This document shows positions 1 to 13,239 of a DNA stretch of 64,000 bases, piece after piece (within the stretch, counting starts at the first letter, position 1; each line of letters starts with the position of its first letter). The position numbers and the translations under genes were made by a program. The notes under the pieces were generated by a model. It ran no database searches, was not told the origin of the DNA, and was given only the letters and a program-made list of their open reading frames with translations. This stretch comes from Eleginops maclovinus (Eukaryota; Chordata; Actinopteri; Perciformes; Eleginopidae), in contig NC_086367.1 in the NCBI RefSeq assembly GCF_036324505.1, positions 19,704,578-19,768,577 of the forward strand, read 5' to 3'.

Positions 1-15
1 ACACACACACACACA
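1..15. repeat. (AC)n microsatellite, cut by window edge
   Basis: The window opens inside an AC dinucleotide run; its true length lies outside the window. Confidence 0.9.
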
Positions 16-1290
16 GTATATTTTCGGTTGTGTTCAGGCCTTAAGGGGAATATTTAGGCATATTATTTCCAGGCATGCATCTAAGTGTAAAGTGATGAGA
101 GATTGCAGATTAACAAGAAAAGGAGGGTGGTGTGGCAACAAAAAAAAGCACCTTGACACGAGGGTGAGTTATGCAGAGCTGAGCCATGAATGACCTCTAA
201 ACATACTGGCAGGACATGACAGTCCTTTACTTGGCAGTAACTTTGCCCTCCCAAGACAGTGGGTCAAATTTCATGCATAGCAGATCTCATAAAATGTCCA
301 ATCTACTGCTTTGAGTTTTATTTTAGTCTCATAAAGCTTGCAAGTAGGGACCTGCTAACAAGACTGGCAAGAAGTGAGAGCAGAAATACATAGCTCTACA
401 TATTGGCATGAGGCAATAACCCACCAGGCAAGTTTTGGCGTAAGGACAAATGACTAAGCAGGTTGGGAGAAATTAAAGGCTGCACACCTGCAACAATGGC
501 CATAGTGACTGGTTAATAACTGAAATACCATGAACATATGTGGTGCCTTTTTAGTGTTAAATGTCTGCAGATTGAGAGTGATTTAAAAGAGCAGCTAACA
601 CAAAACAAGGAAGACAGTAACTTATACCTGCCTGTAAAGTATACAAATATATTTTGACCTATATTTTAAAGCCTATTTATGGCTGAGACAATAGACCAAA
701 GATATTAGACATAATTAAAAGAGACTGTACTCAAACAACACGTATGATAGGGACTGATATCTGCCTGTATGTAACTACGATATATTGAAGAGAAAGACCG
801 ACAATATTTTACAGATCTGCCTGTAAAATATTGAAATATGTCGTGAAACTAAATGTATCAGGGCTATTCAGTGGTGAAACAAAGGACTAAGAAGATAATA
901 CATAAGTAAAAGAGCCTTAGCACAGACACGAACGATTAGAGAGTGATTCTTGCCTTTTTATTACTGAAATATGTCTTGAGATATACTCTTTTAACCTTTT
1001 TATGGATAAACAATTAACTCGACAAAAGATTACATGCCAAAAAAAAAGCCTGAACAACAACAAACAGGACGATTAGGGGCATATATCTCCCTGTAACACA
1101 TTCAAATATATCGTGAGAATAAGCTAGCAAACTAACCTTAGCATTTCAAAGTTAGCAGCTCATTATTACGACACAACCAAGCTAATGTCACTGATGTTTC
1201 CTCAGTTACATTAATTGACAAAACACTCAATTTAAAAAGATTATATGGAATTAAACACTTAATTAAGTTTAATGTATCGTTATGAAGTGC
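16..1290. other. AT-rich stretch without a recognisable gene
   Basis: No open frame of coding character and no exon-like unit was found on either strand. If the minus-strand exon ending at 1295 is real, this is the start of its first intron. Confidence 0.5.
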
Positions 1291-1294
1291 TCAC

Positions 1295-1470
1295 CTTTGG
1301 TGTTGCGGTGCCTCAGCAGTACGTGACTCACTCTCAAAAGCTATTCCTGCTCTCACACTAAAAGCTGCGCTGTCTCCTTCACACACACATCTGCGCAGAG
1401 GTTACCCTCGAGCTCCTTGTCTCTATTCCTATTGGACAAGAGATCCGTCGATCAAACAATGGACCAATGG
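1295..1470 (-). promoter_or_regulatory. Possible promoter and non-coding first exon of a leftward gene
   Basis: Read on the minus strand, a GC-richer stretch ends in AACACCAAAG followed by GTGAGC, a strong splice donor at 1294-1289. About 135 bases upstream lie two CCAAT boxes in opposite orientations (ATTGG at 1431-1435, CCAAT at 1464-1468). No long frame starts here, so if it is an exon it is mostly 5' UTR and the coding exons lie left of the window. No TATA box is seen. The call is inferred from splice and promoter motifs only. Confidence 0.3.
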
Positions 1471-1499
1471 GATTGAGGTCAAACGGTAAAGAAGGCAGG

Positions 1500-3975
<2,476 letters not shown>

Positions 3976-4122
3976 CTCAGCTCTGTAACTCTCCATGCAG
4001 CTCAGAGAAAGCGTAAAGTGAGTCCTGTTTTGACTCGAGTCTGCTTCAAACCTTTCATCATATCTTGCAGGGCAATACTTCTTTTGCAAGATGAAAGACT
4101 CGGATAAAGCCACGGCGAGAGC
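3976..4122 (-). CDS. Candidate internal coding exon of an unidentified minus-strand gene
   Basis: On the minus strand a 147-nt block is bounded by an acceptor (GTTGCCTTCAG at 4133-4123) and a donor (GAG|GTAAAG at 3976-3970). Only one frame is open throughout. It gives exactly 49 codons, phase 0 at both ends, starting ALAVALSESF and ending SCMESYRAE, with a charged middle (ARYDERFEADSSQNR). I do not recognise the protein. A second unit of 45 nt at 4785-4829 on the same strand is also phase 0 at both ends and could splice to it. Against it: no complete gene can be built around these units, and short open blocks with splice-like ends arise by chance. Confidence 0.33.
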
Positions 4123-4552
4123 CTGAAGGCAACATCAACCATCCATCACGGTCGAGTGGGGAGAAATAACATCATGTACATCTCAATAAAAAAGCAGGAC
4201 TGGTCTCTTGTCAGAATACTTTAGCTTTAAAACCACAGTGCTCTGCTCAGAAATGCGTTCTTAACATGAGAGAATGTAATGCAGCACAGAACTGCACAGA
4301 TCTTCTCAGGCTTTAGTGGTATTTAAAGTATTACAAATAAAAGTGTGACTGCAGAAAAGTGTTCCCTGTGACAGTTAAACTATTAGATTTTATATCATTA
4401 CACTATTTGTGTTTATGTATTTATGTAAAAGTTGTCAAATGTAACATTTGGATCGATTTATTATGGATATGGTCAGAAAATAGTAAGAAATGCTGTCACA
4501 ATGACCCAAAGTGTCATCTTAACCATGTATAACAAAGTGTAAGCTCCAAAAA

Positions 4553-4577
4553 GCATAATAGGGCCCCTTTGAATAGG
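4553..4577 (-). repeat. Solo end of dispersed repeat family A
   Basis: The bases AAAGCATAATAGGGCCCC are the reverse complement of the GGGGCC...ATGCTTT start seen at the 10.9 and 12.9 kb copies, so this is probably an isolated terminus. Confidence 0.4.
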
Positions 4578-4784
4578 CTTTTGACATATGTTTAATTTAA
4601 ATGTAGGAATGTACAATATTTCCTTTTAAAGTATAAATAAAGTGACACGAAAGAAAATCTGCTACTCAATCCGTCCGTGTTCTTTTTGTCCTTATGCTGA
4701 TCAAACCTGACTGCCTTTTCATTAAATATGAGTTCAGATCTTGGTTAAAGTTGATGAGTTCAGCTCTCAGCAGAGACGGCTGAC

Positions 4785-4829
4785 CTTTGAGCCACATATG
4801 AAGAAGCTCACTGTCTGCATGAATGATGC
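4785..4829 (-). CDS. Candidate 45-nt coding exon, minus strand
   Basis: Acceptor GCCATCTCAG and donor AAAG|GTCAGC flank 45 nt. It reads ASFMQTVSFFICGSK in the phase compatible with the candidate exon at 3976-4122; a second frame is open too. The donor is weak. Listed only because it lies upstream, in phase, of a better candidate. Confidence 0.18.
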
Positions 4830-5439
4830 CTGAGATGGCTTTCATTGATATATTTTTTTACATGCACACCTAAGGGAGCATGCTGAAGCTTACATGTAAA
4901 GCAGAAATGGGACCTTATGGACTCTTTCTCCTGAAGGTAGTTCAGGAGAAACAATTTCTTTTCTAGCCAAGTGAACCATGCATTGTTGCTGCTTACATAG
5001 CATTACATAACAGGATTCATTATGGCCTCTGTGATGGTGAAAATTACCACTTACTGTCTGAGAACATTTAACTAGGATATTTGTATTATATCGCTCTGGG
5101 TTATGATAAAGTGCCCTGACCTCGAACCCTGATTCTCTTCTGAGTGCATGACGGTCGTCTGTAAAGTGCTTGTCTATGTCTATGATCTAAGTCGTGCATG
5201 GCTCACACATGAACTTACACCATCAGAGTCAAAGGTCAGACCACCATTGGGGATCTAACCCAGTTAAGGCAGCAAGCAGAAAACTGTAAACAACGATTCA
5301 TTTCATTCTTTCATCTTAGAATTGATTATTTATAGCAAAGGGCTTGTGTTCCTTCTAGATATTTAAACTTCACCAATGTCATCGTGCAGCTAAATCATGC
5401 TTTTTTTTGTACATCCACTTTCATATATAGGTTTATATA

Positions 5440-5580
5440 CATGTATAGGTTTTTGTGCATTTAAATTGTCTGAAAAGGTTACAATTCCCAAGTTCCCTCC
5501 AGAGGGATGTTCTCTCCCAAGCACTCCTCACCCCCCTGCCTGAAACGCCTCAGTTGTTTACTTCTGTAACATAGTGGTTT
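5440..5580 (+). repeat. Dispersed repeat family A, truncated copy
   Basis: Shares with the copies at 10.9, 12.9, 42.5 and 49.1 kb the order GTGCATxTAAAxxGTCTGAAAAGG, AGTTCCCTCxxGAG, CACTCCTC, then TTTACTTCTGTAACATAGTG. Confidence 0.6.
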
Positions 5581-6235
5581 AAAAATAAGGTACTTTTTTA
5601 ACATTATAGCACAGTATGACGACAATATGAACTGAAATGAACATAATAGGATAAGGAACAGGGAACACATAAAAAAAGCAGACCACATCTTTAAGTGTAA
5701 AACGTGTAAGTTCATTTGAACACCTACGGCTGTTTTAGATAAGACAGACATTGTAAGCAGAATTTTAGAAATGTTAAGGTCAACATACAAGAAAGACTTA
5801 GCTATTTGTTATCTCTTCAAACCCACCTACAAAGTATGGCACAACAACTCTCTGCTTTTTGTATTTCAGTGCTGCTGTGGCACTGTGATGTCTCGTATTC
5901 AGTGTAGTTTTATATAAAGCTCTCTAAAAACAGTGAATAATACCAAAAAAAGAAGAAAAGTCAAGTGACCCAAGGGCAGACTTTTGGAGACACGGTCTAT
6001 TGTCAATGAATAAATTATGTGCCGCAGCACAAACATGGTGAAGAGCTTTTTTTTTTACTCTATTCGACCTGTAACCTTTCTTTTCACTCCAGCAGACTAA
6101 AATGTCAAATCTGCCGCGGAGCCTGAGCCACGGGCGGCCACTGCTTTACTGGTAAACACACAGACAACTAAAAGCAAGTTCTTCTCTTTGCTTTTTTTTT
6201 TTCTTTAACCAAAGCTGAAAGGTTAGTCTGTTAAC

Positions 6236-7010
6236 GCAGGTCATGTAGGGTGGAGATGGGCAGCTGACCATCCTCTACAAACACACATTAGGATACAAGT
6301 TAGTGTCTAACGAGGTCTGGATTCTTGCTTTAACTGTAAAATGGGAATTTTCTGAACAAGAAACTCAAACTACAAGCTTGTGTTGTCACATAAATGCTTA
6401 TTGATTCTTAAGAGAATTTGATATCACCTTATTTGTACTTATATATCTGCCTTTATAGTTGAATATAAGCAATGTGGCAAAAGGAACCTTTGACTCTAAT
6501 CGTTGTTATCACCTATAAGCACAATGTAAACACATAAAAGTTGCAGAGCACATCATAAGATTATGATAAGCAGATATGGGCAACTTTCTTAATGTATGTT
6601 CACACATAAAGTTAACATTTAAGTGTTTACCTATGCATCAAATAGAAAATGGTAATTGCTCATTATAAGCAGAAAAGGGCATTTTAAAGTTGCATAATGT
6701 TTACCGTTAGAAGAAACATAAGACCATATAAATATTTAATGTACAGTATGTGTCAATACTTATTAATACTTATAATCCAGAAACAAACTGATTAGTGTAT
6801 TTAAAGATACTTTTCAGATATCACTTTTTAGTAGTTTGCTTGAACTTAAACAAAATGACACACTGTAATTGTTGTTTTTAGTCCTTAAGTACTTGAGTTC
6901 TGAGTACTAAATTGTGACGGTGAAAAAAGTACTGCACAATGCACTTTAATGTCCACTTCCTCGTGCTAAATGAGGAAAAATAAAGATAAATATTTACCAG
7001 TGTTTACACC
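6236..7010. other. No firm gene; possible terminal exon on minus strand
   Basis: At 6276-6237 on the minus strand an acceptor (GTTTGTAG) is followed by a short frame DGQLPISTLHDLR and a stop. Together with the 39-nt unit at 7020-7058 it could be the tail of a minus-strand gene, but such short units are expected by chance. The rest of the stretch is AT-rich and shows nothing. Confidence 0.15.
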
Positions 7011-7019
7011 GCTGCTTAC

Positions 7020-7058
7020 CAAATCTGCCAAAATGCTGCTTTCACTGACATGATTGAC
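7020..7058 (-). CDS. Possible 39-nt microexon, minus strand (weak)
   Basis: Acceptor CATGTTTTAG and donor TTG|GTAAGC frame 39 nt reading VNHVSESSILADL. The splice signals are good but the length gives little coding evidence. No partner exon is established. Confidence 0.15.
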
Positions 7059-7263
7059 CTAAAACATGAAACAGGATTAGTAGTGATTTTTAATATGGAG
7101 AAATGATCTCTGGATGTCATCTCATAACAATTTGAATTAAATGGAGAGATTTGATGGTCGAGTTGCATTTTATCCGTGATTAAGGTAGGCTGAGTGATTG
7201 TATAGCCTTTGATTAAAAAACACACACACAAAAAAGAACAGAGTAGTCGAAATTTGAGAATGT

Positions 7264-7269
7264 TTTATT
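7264..7269 (-). terminator. gpr151: Polyadenylation signal for gpr151
   Basis: AATAAA on the minus strand about 255 nt downstream of the gpr151 stop codon; the nearest canonical signal in a plausible place. Confidence 0.5.
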
Positions 7270-7521
7270 ATCCATGTACACATCACAACAAAATGTTAGA
7301 TAATGTCCTGAATATTTACATTGGTTTGTACAAAGCTCCTCTAATAAAGTTGTTTACTGCAGGCAAGAACAGATACTCCAAAGAGAAACACACTGAAATA
7401 TTTTATTTGACATCTATTAAAGCTCACAAACAGCTGTTCCACGAGGGTATGCACTATGGGTCAACACAGTAGAGACAAGCTGAGTAAAAAACTTTTTTTT
7501 TTCCTTCTCTCATCTGATTCT

Positions 7522-8654
7522 CTATAACATTTTCTCTTCTCTCTCCCATGGAACCGGATCTTGCTCCTCCTCGACGTGCGTATTCCTGCGCCCTGTCCAA
7601 AAGTGCTCCACATCTGGGATGGTCTTATCCCCCTCCTGTGCGATCGCGTTTTCCACAGAGTTGGCCCCCACTTCTGCTCCGTTTCCCTCCGTTTTCGGAT
7701 ACTTGATTATGGGAAGCTGCTTTGAACCTCTGCAGGTGGCAATGAACCAGATCTGGATCAATCCTTGTCGCACGTCGTCGTACATGGTCATTAGGATCAC
7801 CGGAGAGAAGGCGCTGCAAGCGTAAACCATGACTTGCGCAAAGATTATCAAACCCACGGGAGGTTTGTTGTACCCTAGCCTGATCCAGGTGAACGTGCCC
7901 CACTCTGGCAGCAGCATGAGCCCCAAAGTTCCACTTAGACACAACAAAACCAGGGTAACTTTGCTTTGGTGCTGCGGGCTGGGTGCGTGGTTCACCGCGG
8001 TGTGCAGAGCTTTGGTGTAGTAGGCAATGGTCAAGATGACCGGCACCACATAGCATGCAGTTGGATAAATCTTGTAGAACAAACTCATGAAGTCAGCTGC
8101 ACATGCTGGCATTTTGGAGACGCAAATAACGCCTCGGGCATTCGGCACCAGAGAGGCGAAAAGCATCTGGGGAATTGGAAACATCATGGACACGACGCAG
8201 ATAACGGCCACGGCTCCATGGATCCACGTCAGGCTGTTGGGGGGCCCGGTGTTGGGGCTGGGGACCAATGTGTGTTTGGTTCTTGTGGTGACTGCAAGGA
8301 GTAACGTTTTTGCAACCACACAAGAGTGCTGGAACCAGTCCGTGGTGGTGCACATGAAGCTGCCCAGGGTCCAGGTCTGCTTGTAGTAGGTAACCGCGCG
8401 CACAGGAGCGCACAGCAGCAGGATCACCAAGTCCACAGAGGCCAGAGAGAGAGGAGGACTTTCACCTCGGAGCCCCTTTTGTTTCTAAAGTCACGTATGA
8501 AAATCAGCAAAGCGAGCAAATTTCCAACTGCTCCGGACACGCAGATTCCGATGAGGATGACAGGCATGACTGTCCTGGTTTCTTCCCCCTGGAGAAGTTG
8601 AACTCCTCCTACGAAATCAAAAAAGGACACATTTGCTGGTCGATTAATATCCAT
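7522..8654 (-). CDS. gpr151: G-protein coupled receptor 151 (orphan 7-TM receptor), one-base frameshift in TM2
   Basis: An intronless rhodopsin-type orphan receptor; in other vertebrates GPR151 is a neuronal membrane protein known from the habenula. ATG is at 8654-8652, the stop at 7524-7522. The first 66 or so codons (N-glycosylation sequon ANVS, TM1) are in one frame; from TM2 (SLASVDLVILLLCAP) to the end the protein is in another. The span is 1,133 nt, one short of a multiple of three, so one base is missing in the CT-rich tract at 8444-8458. Intact length would be about 377 aa (human 419, from memory). The extracellular Cys pair is present (GSFMC before TM3; VICVS in loop 2). DRY is absent, as in human, and the TM7 motif is SPVIL instead of NPxxY. 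The tail IPDVEHFW...QDPVPWE matches the human C-terminus and settles the identity. The sequence before ATG (TTTTTATAATTTAG|GAG) could be a 5' UTR splice acceptor. Confidence 0.9.
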
Positions 8655-10300
8655 CTCCTAAATTATAAAAAATGCAACTTCAATAAATGTTTTGTCTTTG
8701 GAGTTCCACTTTTCTCCTGCAGATTTGTACGTCCTGGAGGAAAAAAGAAAACGGAGGAGCTGTCCAAAACGGCTGTGCTGAAACGCTTCTGACGGGGTCG
8801 TGATGGTATCAGCAAGTGGGAGAGAAGGATGGCAGGTAGGCTATTTCAAGTGCTGCCATTTAGCAACCACTCACGTCATATTTCACCAGTGTGCAGCTCC
8901 AGGCTGCAGCCAGTACAAATGTGAGCGCAGCTTGATGGGATTTACATTCAAAACCCTCAGAGGGTTATGCCAAGTTATCTCTCATAATTAAAATCTAGAT
9001 TAAAGTTTCTGACTTTTACTGCAATCCCAGCTGAATAATTGGTATATGTGCAGCCATATGAAATATGCACATTTATGCCAGGCAATAAGAGGCAATCCAA
9101 TTATTAGATTATTATTAAAGTGTCTCTTGCCAACCATTCATCATAATAAGCATACATCTTAGCGCTGCCGATACCATTAAGTGTTTGTGGCCCTCTAAAA
9201 GACTCCATCAATAACACATTTAAAGGTGCTTTAAAGTAACTTTTTTATGGCTCACAAATGACTTGTTGAACTCAATCCAACACAACCTTGTACTATAATC
9301 ACCATTAGCTTAAATTAGATAGCTCCCTTTAACTTATTGTTTTATTTATTACTTGATTAAGAATTTTACCCAAAAAAAGAGTACAGTTGCTAACAGACAC
9401 CCATTTTTGCCACTTTAGTTACAGAAAAAGCAACAGCTGTTATGCATATAATTTACGTCACTTTGCAACCACCAACTGCATACACCTCAGACAAATGTGC
9501 AAGACATATTAAAACAAAGGTTATTTGGATTTTTTGGTAACTTATTCTGAATTTAAATAGTTACTTTCTCACCTGAGATAAAATGTGTTAGTCCAAACAA
9601 GGAAATCCTCAAAAAGTTCCTTTCCACAACCAAACTTGCCTGTCAATACAGAATATTACTCTCCAATGAACTGTTGGATAGCTTACTTTTTGATATGTTA
9701 GCATGCTGGATGATGTTTCTTAGTAGGACGAGCAGGAAGTTAGTATCTCCCATGGTTCAGTGATGATACTTCTTTGCTTTTTTCAGCAGAATAAGCTCCA
9801 CATATTCACACCATGATGTCAATTCAATCTCCTTAAAAGCTAGCAATAAGCTATAAACTAACTACAGCACCTTATTTCAGACACCTAACATTAAACCTAA
9901 AAAAGGGACTTGCACATGAGTAAACCAGAAGTAAGCTAGCTAAATTGCTTACAGGTATTAGGACTCATTGCTGCACTGAGAAAATTAGTTAATGGTCGCC
10001 TATGACCCAATGACTAACTGATGGTGGACATACATCATTTTAAAAATGACATTGACAGAGATGTTGAAAAAAACTGGTAGTTGCGTCACTTGCGTCACGT
10101 GGCCGATACCCTGCATGAAAAAGTCATTTCGGGGTCATACTATGACCGGTTTTACTAAAAGCTACTCACACTGTGATTCAAATATTTATGCATGAAGTTC
10201 AAAGAATGTCAGGCTCATTACCCGTTAAATACAGTGACCCCAATGCATAAGTGCACGAAGCAGACTGCACCACAGAGCAGGGTGCGTTTACTTGACTTGA
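8655..10300. other. Sequence upstream of gpr151, no further gene
   Basis: Would hold the gpr151 promoter. TATAAT-like bases occur on the minus strand at 8660-8668 but a start site cannot be set. No other coding-like unit was seen. Confidence 0.4.
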
Positions 10301-10309
10301 AGAGCATCC

Positions 10310-10348
10310 GGGGAGGGAGGTGTGGGGGGAGGGGTGGGGGTGGGGGGT
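10310..10348 (+). other. G-rich tract with G-quadruplex potential
   Basis: Six runs of three or more G separated by one to a few bases occur within 39 bases, in otherwise AT-rich DNA. Not linked to a gene. Confidence 0.6.
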
Positions 10349-10901
10349 TGTATGTGGAGAGGTGAGGGTGCCCACTCAAATGCTGTCACCTCCTCTAAGA
10401 GGGCTGGTTGCTAGGAGACGGGAGCCACCATCACAGTATGGGGTTAGGAAGATGTGAGGTGTCATGAAGTAGTGAGAGAAATGGACGGGTACAGAGGGAG
10501 GCTTTAAAGCGACTCTGGGGCTTCAGATGTAATGAGTGAATTGTCACAATGGTCTGATTGCAGAGGGGAAAGGCTCTGGTGATATCTAGAGAGAGGATAT
10601 AATATCACAAGCAGGGATTCTGCCTGTGCAGCGTGCAGTAATCAGGGATAAATGATATGTTGGGGAGAATGCAGGGCTAAGAATATGAGCAGCTTTCAGC
10701 ACCCACTGATTTCACATCAGTGCGAAATAAACACATGTGATATCTATATCAGCATTTTTGTCACGTAGAAATGATCTTGTAATTTACAAGAAACAACATG
10801 CAAACACTCACAACATATTTCTGGATATATAATTCATAATATCACATTTGTAAAGCACTTCTAATGAGATTCAGCATCGTTAAACAAAATTAAAGCAAAG
10901 T

Positions 10902-11075
10902 TAAAGGGGCCCTGTTACGCTTTTTGGGTTTCTCCTTTCCTGTAGTGTACTATAGAGGTTTTTGTGCATGTAAAAAGTTGCCTCCAAATGAAGTTTCTGT
11001 CCCACACACTCCTCCCTGACTTAACAGCTCCATTGGGCTCGTTTATTGACTTCAGCAACATAGGGGAGAACGTTT
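10902..11075 (+). repeat. Dispersed repeat family A copy
   Basis: Begins TTAAAGGGGCCCTGTTACGC and carries the shared words GTAGTGTACTATAG, TTTTTGTGCATGTAAA, CCCACACACTCCTCCC and ACTTCAGCAACATAGG. Likely a non-autonomous DNA element (MITE-like), inferred from its repeated ends. Confidence 0.6.
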
Positions 11076-12537
11076 TATTATCAAATGTAAAACATGCTAA
11101 TTAGAGATGGTGAACATGGAATTAGCACATCAGAATCCAATTGTAATTTTCTTAGGCTCTGTGTGTGTGTAAAAAAACAGAACTTGGATCCATAAAGGTT
11201 CATCTTCTTCTTATTGTAAGTGTTTGCCTGACAAGCAACACTGTGCAAAACAGTCTTATTTAACCACCAGCACGGCTGTAGACTCTCAGTCTTGTATAAT
11301 ATATTATATTATGTGTATGAATGAATATCAAAAATTGATTTCCACTCAAAACTCATCCATTTCAGAGGGGAATAAATAGCTTGAAGAAGTATAGGAGATT
11401 CAATCTTTCTGTCAATCATGATTTCCACTTTCCATCATAAGGTGCAATAATGTGCTTCAATTTTCTACCGTTTACCCATAAAAAAAAAAAGTAAGATAGT
11501 CGGTAAATGGCGGCAGTATACTCAAGGAACAAAGGACTTTCTCATCAGCGTCCTGAATGAAAGTCTTTTTGAATAGTACGTGCCACTGCATTTACTGTCT
11601 GGTACTTAGACTTTAATTGTGTGGCTTTTCTTTTGTGAGAAAAACCAAACTAACTGAAAAACAGGAGCAAATGCCCATGAGTTCTTTTTAGCCTTCACCA
11701 CTCCAGAATAGACTGAATCAGTATTGTGTGAGAGTTGGATCCGTCACATCCCCCAAAGGCCTTTACAGAGCTGGAGAAAGACAAGACAACAAACAAAAAA
11801 AAGAGAATGATAAAAAAGCAGGAGGAGGAGGTGAACAAAAACCCAGCGCTGGGTAAGAGTCTGTATGAACTGCAGTAATGTCCCCTTTGGAGATATTCCA
11901 GTAGTAGACACAAAGATGAAGTACTTTTAGGACCACAGGGATGTCTGTCCTAAAAAGGGTTAGAAAAACCTTGCCTTAATACGTTTCTGTCCCAAATCCC
12001 TTGATGCAGAAAAGCTTGACAAAATATCAAAGAAAACAAACGCAGCTTTTTTTTTTGTCATTAGCGTCATTCAGATGGGAGATCAAAAGGTAAAAGGTCT
12101 CCCCAGGTAACCGCAGACATGAACCACATTGTAATTGACGTGGGGAATTAGCAATCTGTTGTTGATGTTGCGACCCTGTTTTACATGACTGCTTTCAAGT
12201 TGTTCAATTTATTCACAGACTGTCGAAAAACACAAGTAAGATCACAGGACACAATGGAGATATGTGAAATGGGGAAACCCGGGTAAGAGCTTGAGAATAG
12301 GGATACTAAACAGAAAGTATTTCAAATATATCTCACCAACACTCTGGTATCTAATATATAGGAAAACATTTACAAGCTAGAAGACAACTTACACTAACCA
12401 AATACCAATCCTTCTCAATAGTCCCAATACAAAATGTTTCTTTAACTAATCCAAATATGGTTTGAAATAAGAGAGATAAGATAAGATGTGAAATTCAGTT
12501 TTACACTCTGCTTTTTGGACACACACGTGCATCTTTT

Positions 12538-12755
12538 GCTTTACAGTTATATGCATTGGGAGGATCCAGAGCGGAGAGGCAGCCAGTCCATCCGGCAACA
12601 GGGAGCAGTTGGTGATTCGGTGCCCTGCTCAAGGGCACATCGGCGGTGGCCCAGGAAGTGAACTGGCTCCTCTCCACTGCCAGTCCACATCCCGAACCAG
12701 CAACCCTAAGGTCCAAAGTCCAAGCCTCTACGGACTGAACCACTGCCGCCCCCGT
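12538..12755 (-). mobile_element. tRNA-derived SINE remnant
   Basis: On the minus strand it reads GCAGTGGTTCAGTCCGTAGAGG (box A-like), then GGTTGCTGGTTCGGG (decayed box B), then the fish-SINE body words CCTTGAGCAGGGCACCG and CAACTGCTCCCTG. Same family and orientation as the better preserved copy at 39.3-39.6 kb. The frame reading AVVQSVEAW... across it is not a gene. Confidence 0.75.
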
Positions 12756-12883
12756 TTTCTCCTGCTGTGTGAGATAAAATAAACATATGAAAAGGGGGAG
12801 TAATGGAAGAGCCAACATGCAATTGAGAGGAAAATAACATGTTTAGAAGTCCCCGGACATTTAGTGTATCTCTGAAATATTTA

Positions 12884-13235
12884 AAGGGGCCTTGTCATCT
12901 TTTCTTGTAGTGTGTTATATACTATAGGTTATTGCGCATGTAAATGGTCTGAAAAGGCTAAAATCCCTGAGTTCCCTCTGGGGGAGTTTCTCTCACACAC
13001 ACTCCCCCCTGCCGGAAAGGCCTCCATTCTACTCCTTCGTTTACTTCTGTAACATAGTGACATCACTATGTAACACCCACACTTCTATTGGCTAGCACTC
13101 CATTACTTTCTACATAACAGGCTAAGGGGCGGGACATCTCTGGGCGGTTGTCCAATCAGAACGTTGCACTGAAAGTCACTACAAGCACTTCTTCCTTTCG
13201 TAAGCGCAGGGTTTACATTGATGTGTAGAAATGTG
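12884..13235 (+). repeat. Dispersed repeat family A, longest plus-strand copy
   Basis: Starts TTAAAGGGGCCTTGTCATC and contains GTCTGAAAAGG, GAGTTCCCTCTGGGGGAG, TTCTGTAACATAGTGACATC, TATTGGCTAGCACTCC and GGGGCGGGACATCTC. The same blocks occur in reverse order and complement at 42.5 and 49.1 kb. Confidence 0.65.
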
Positions 13236-13239
13236 ACTG

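Noticed and set aside
12501..12818. 105-residue minus-strand protein at 12.5 kb
   Set aside because: Lies within an older SINE copy of the same family.
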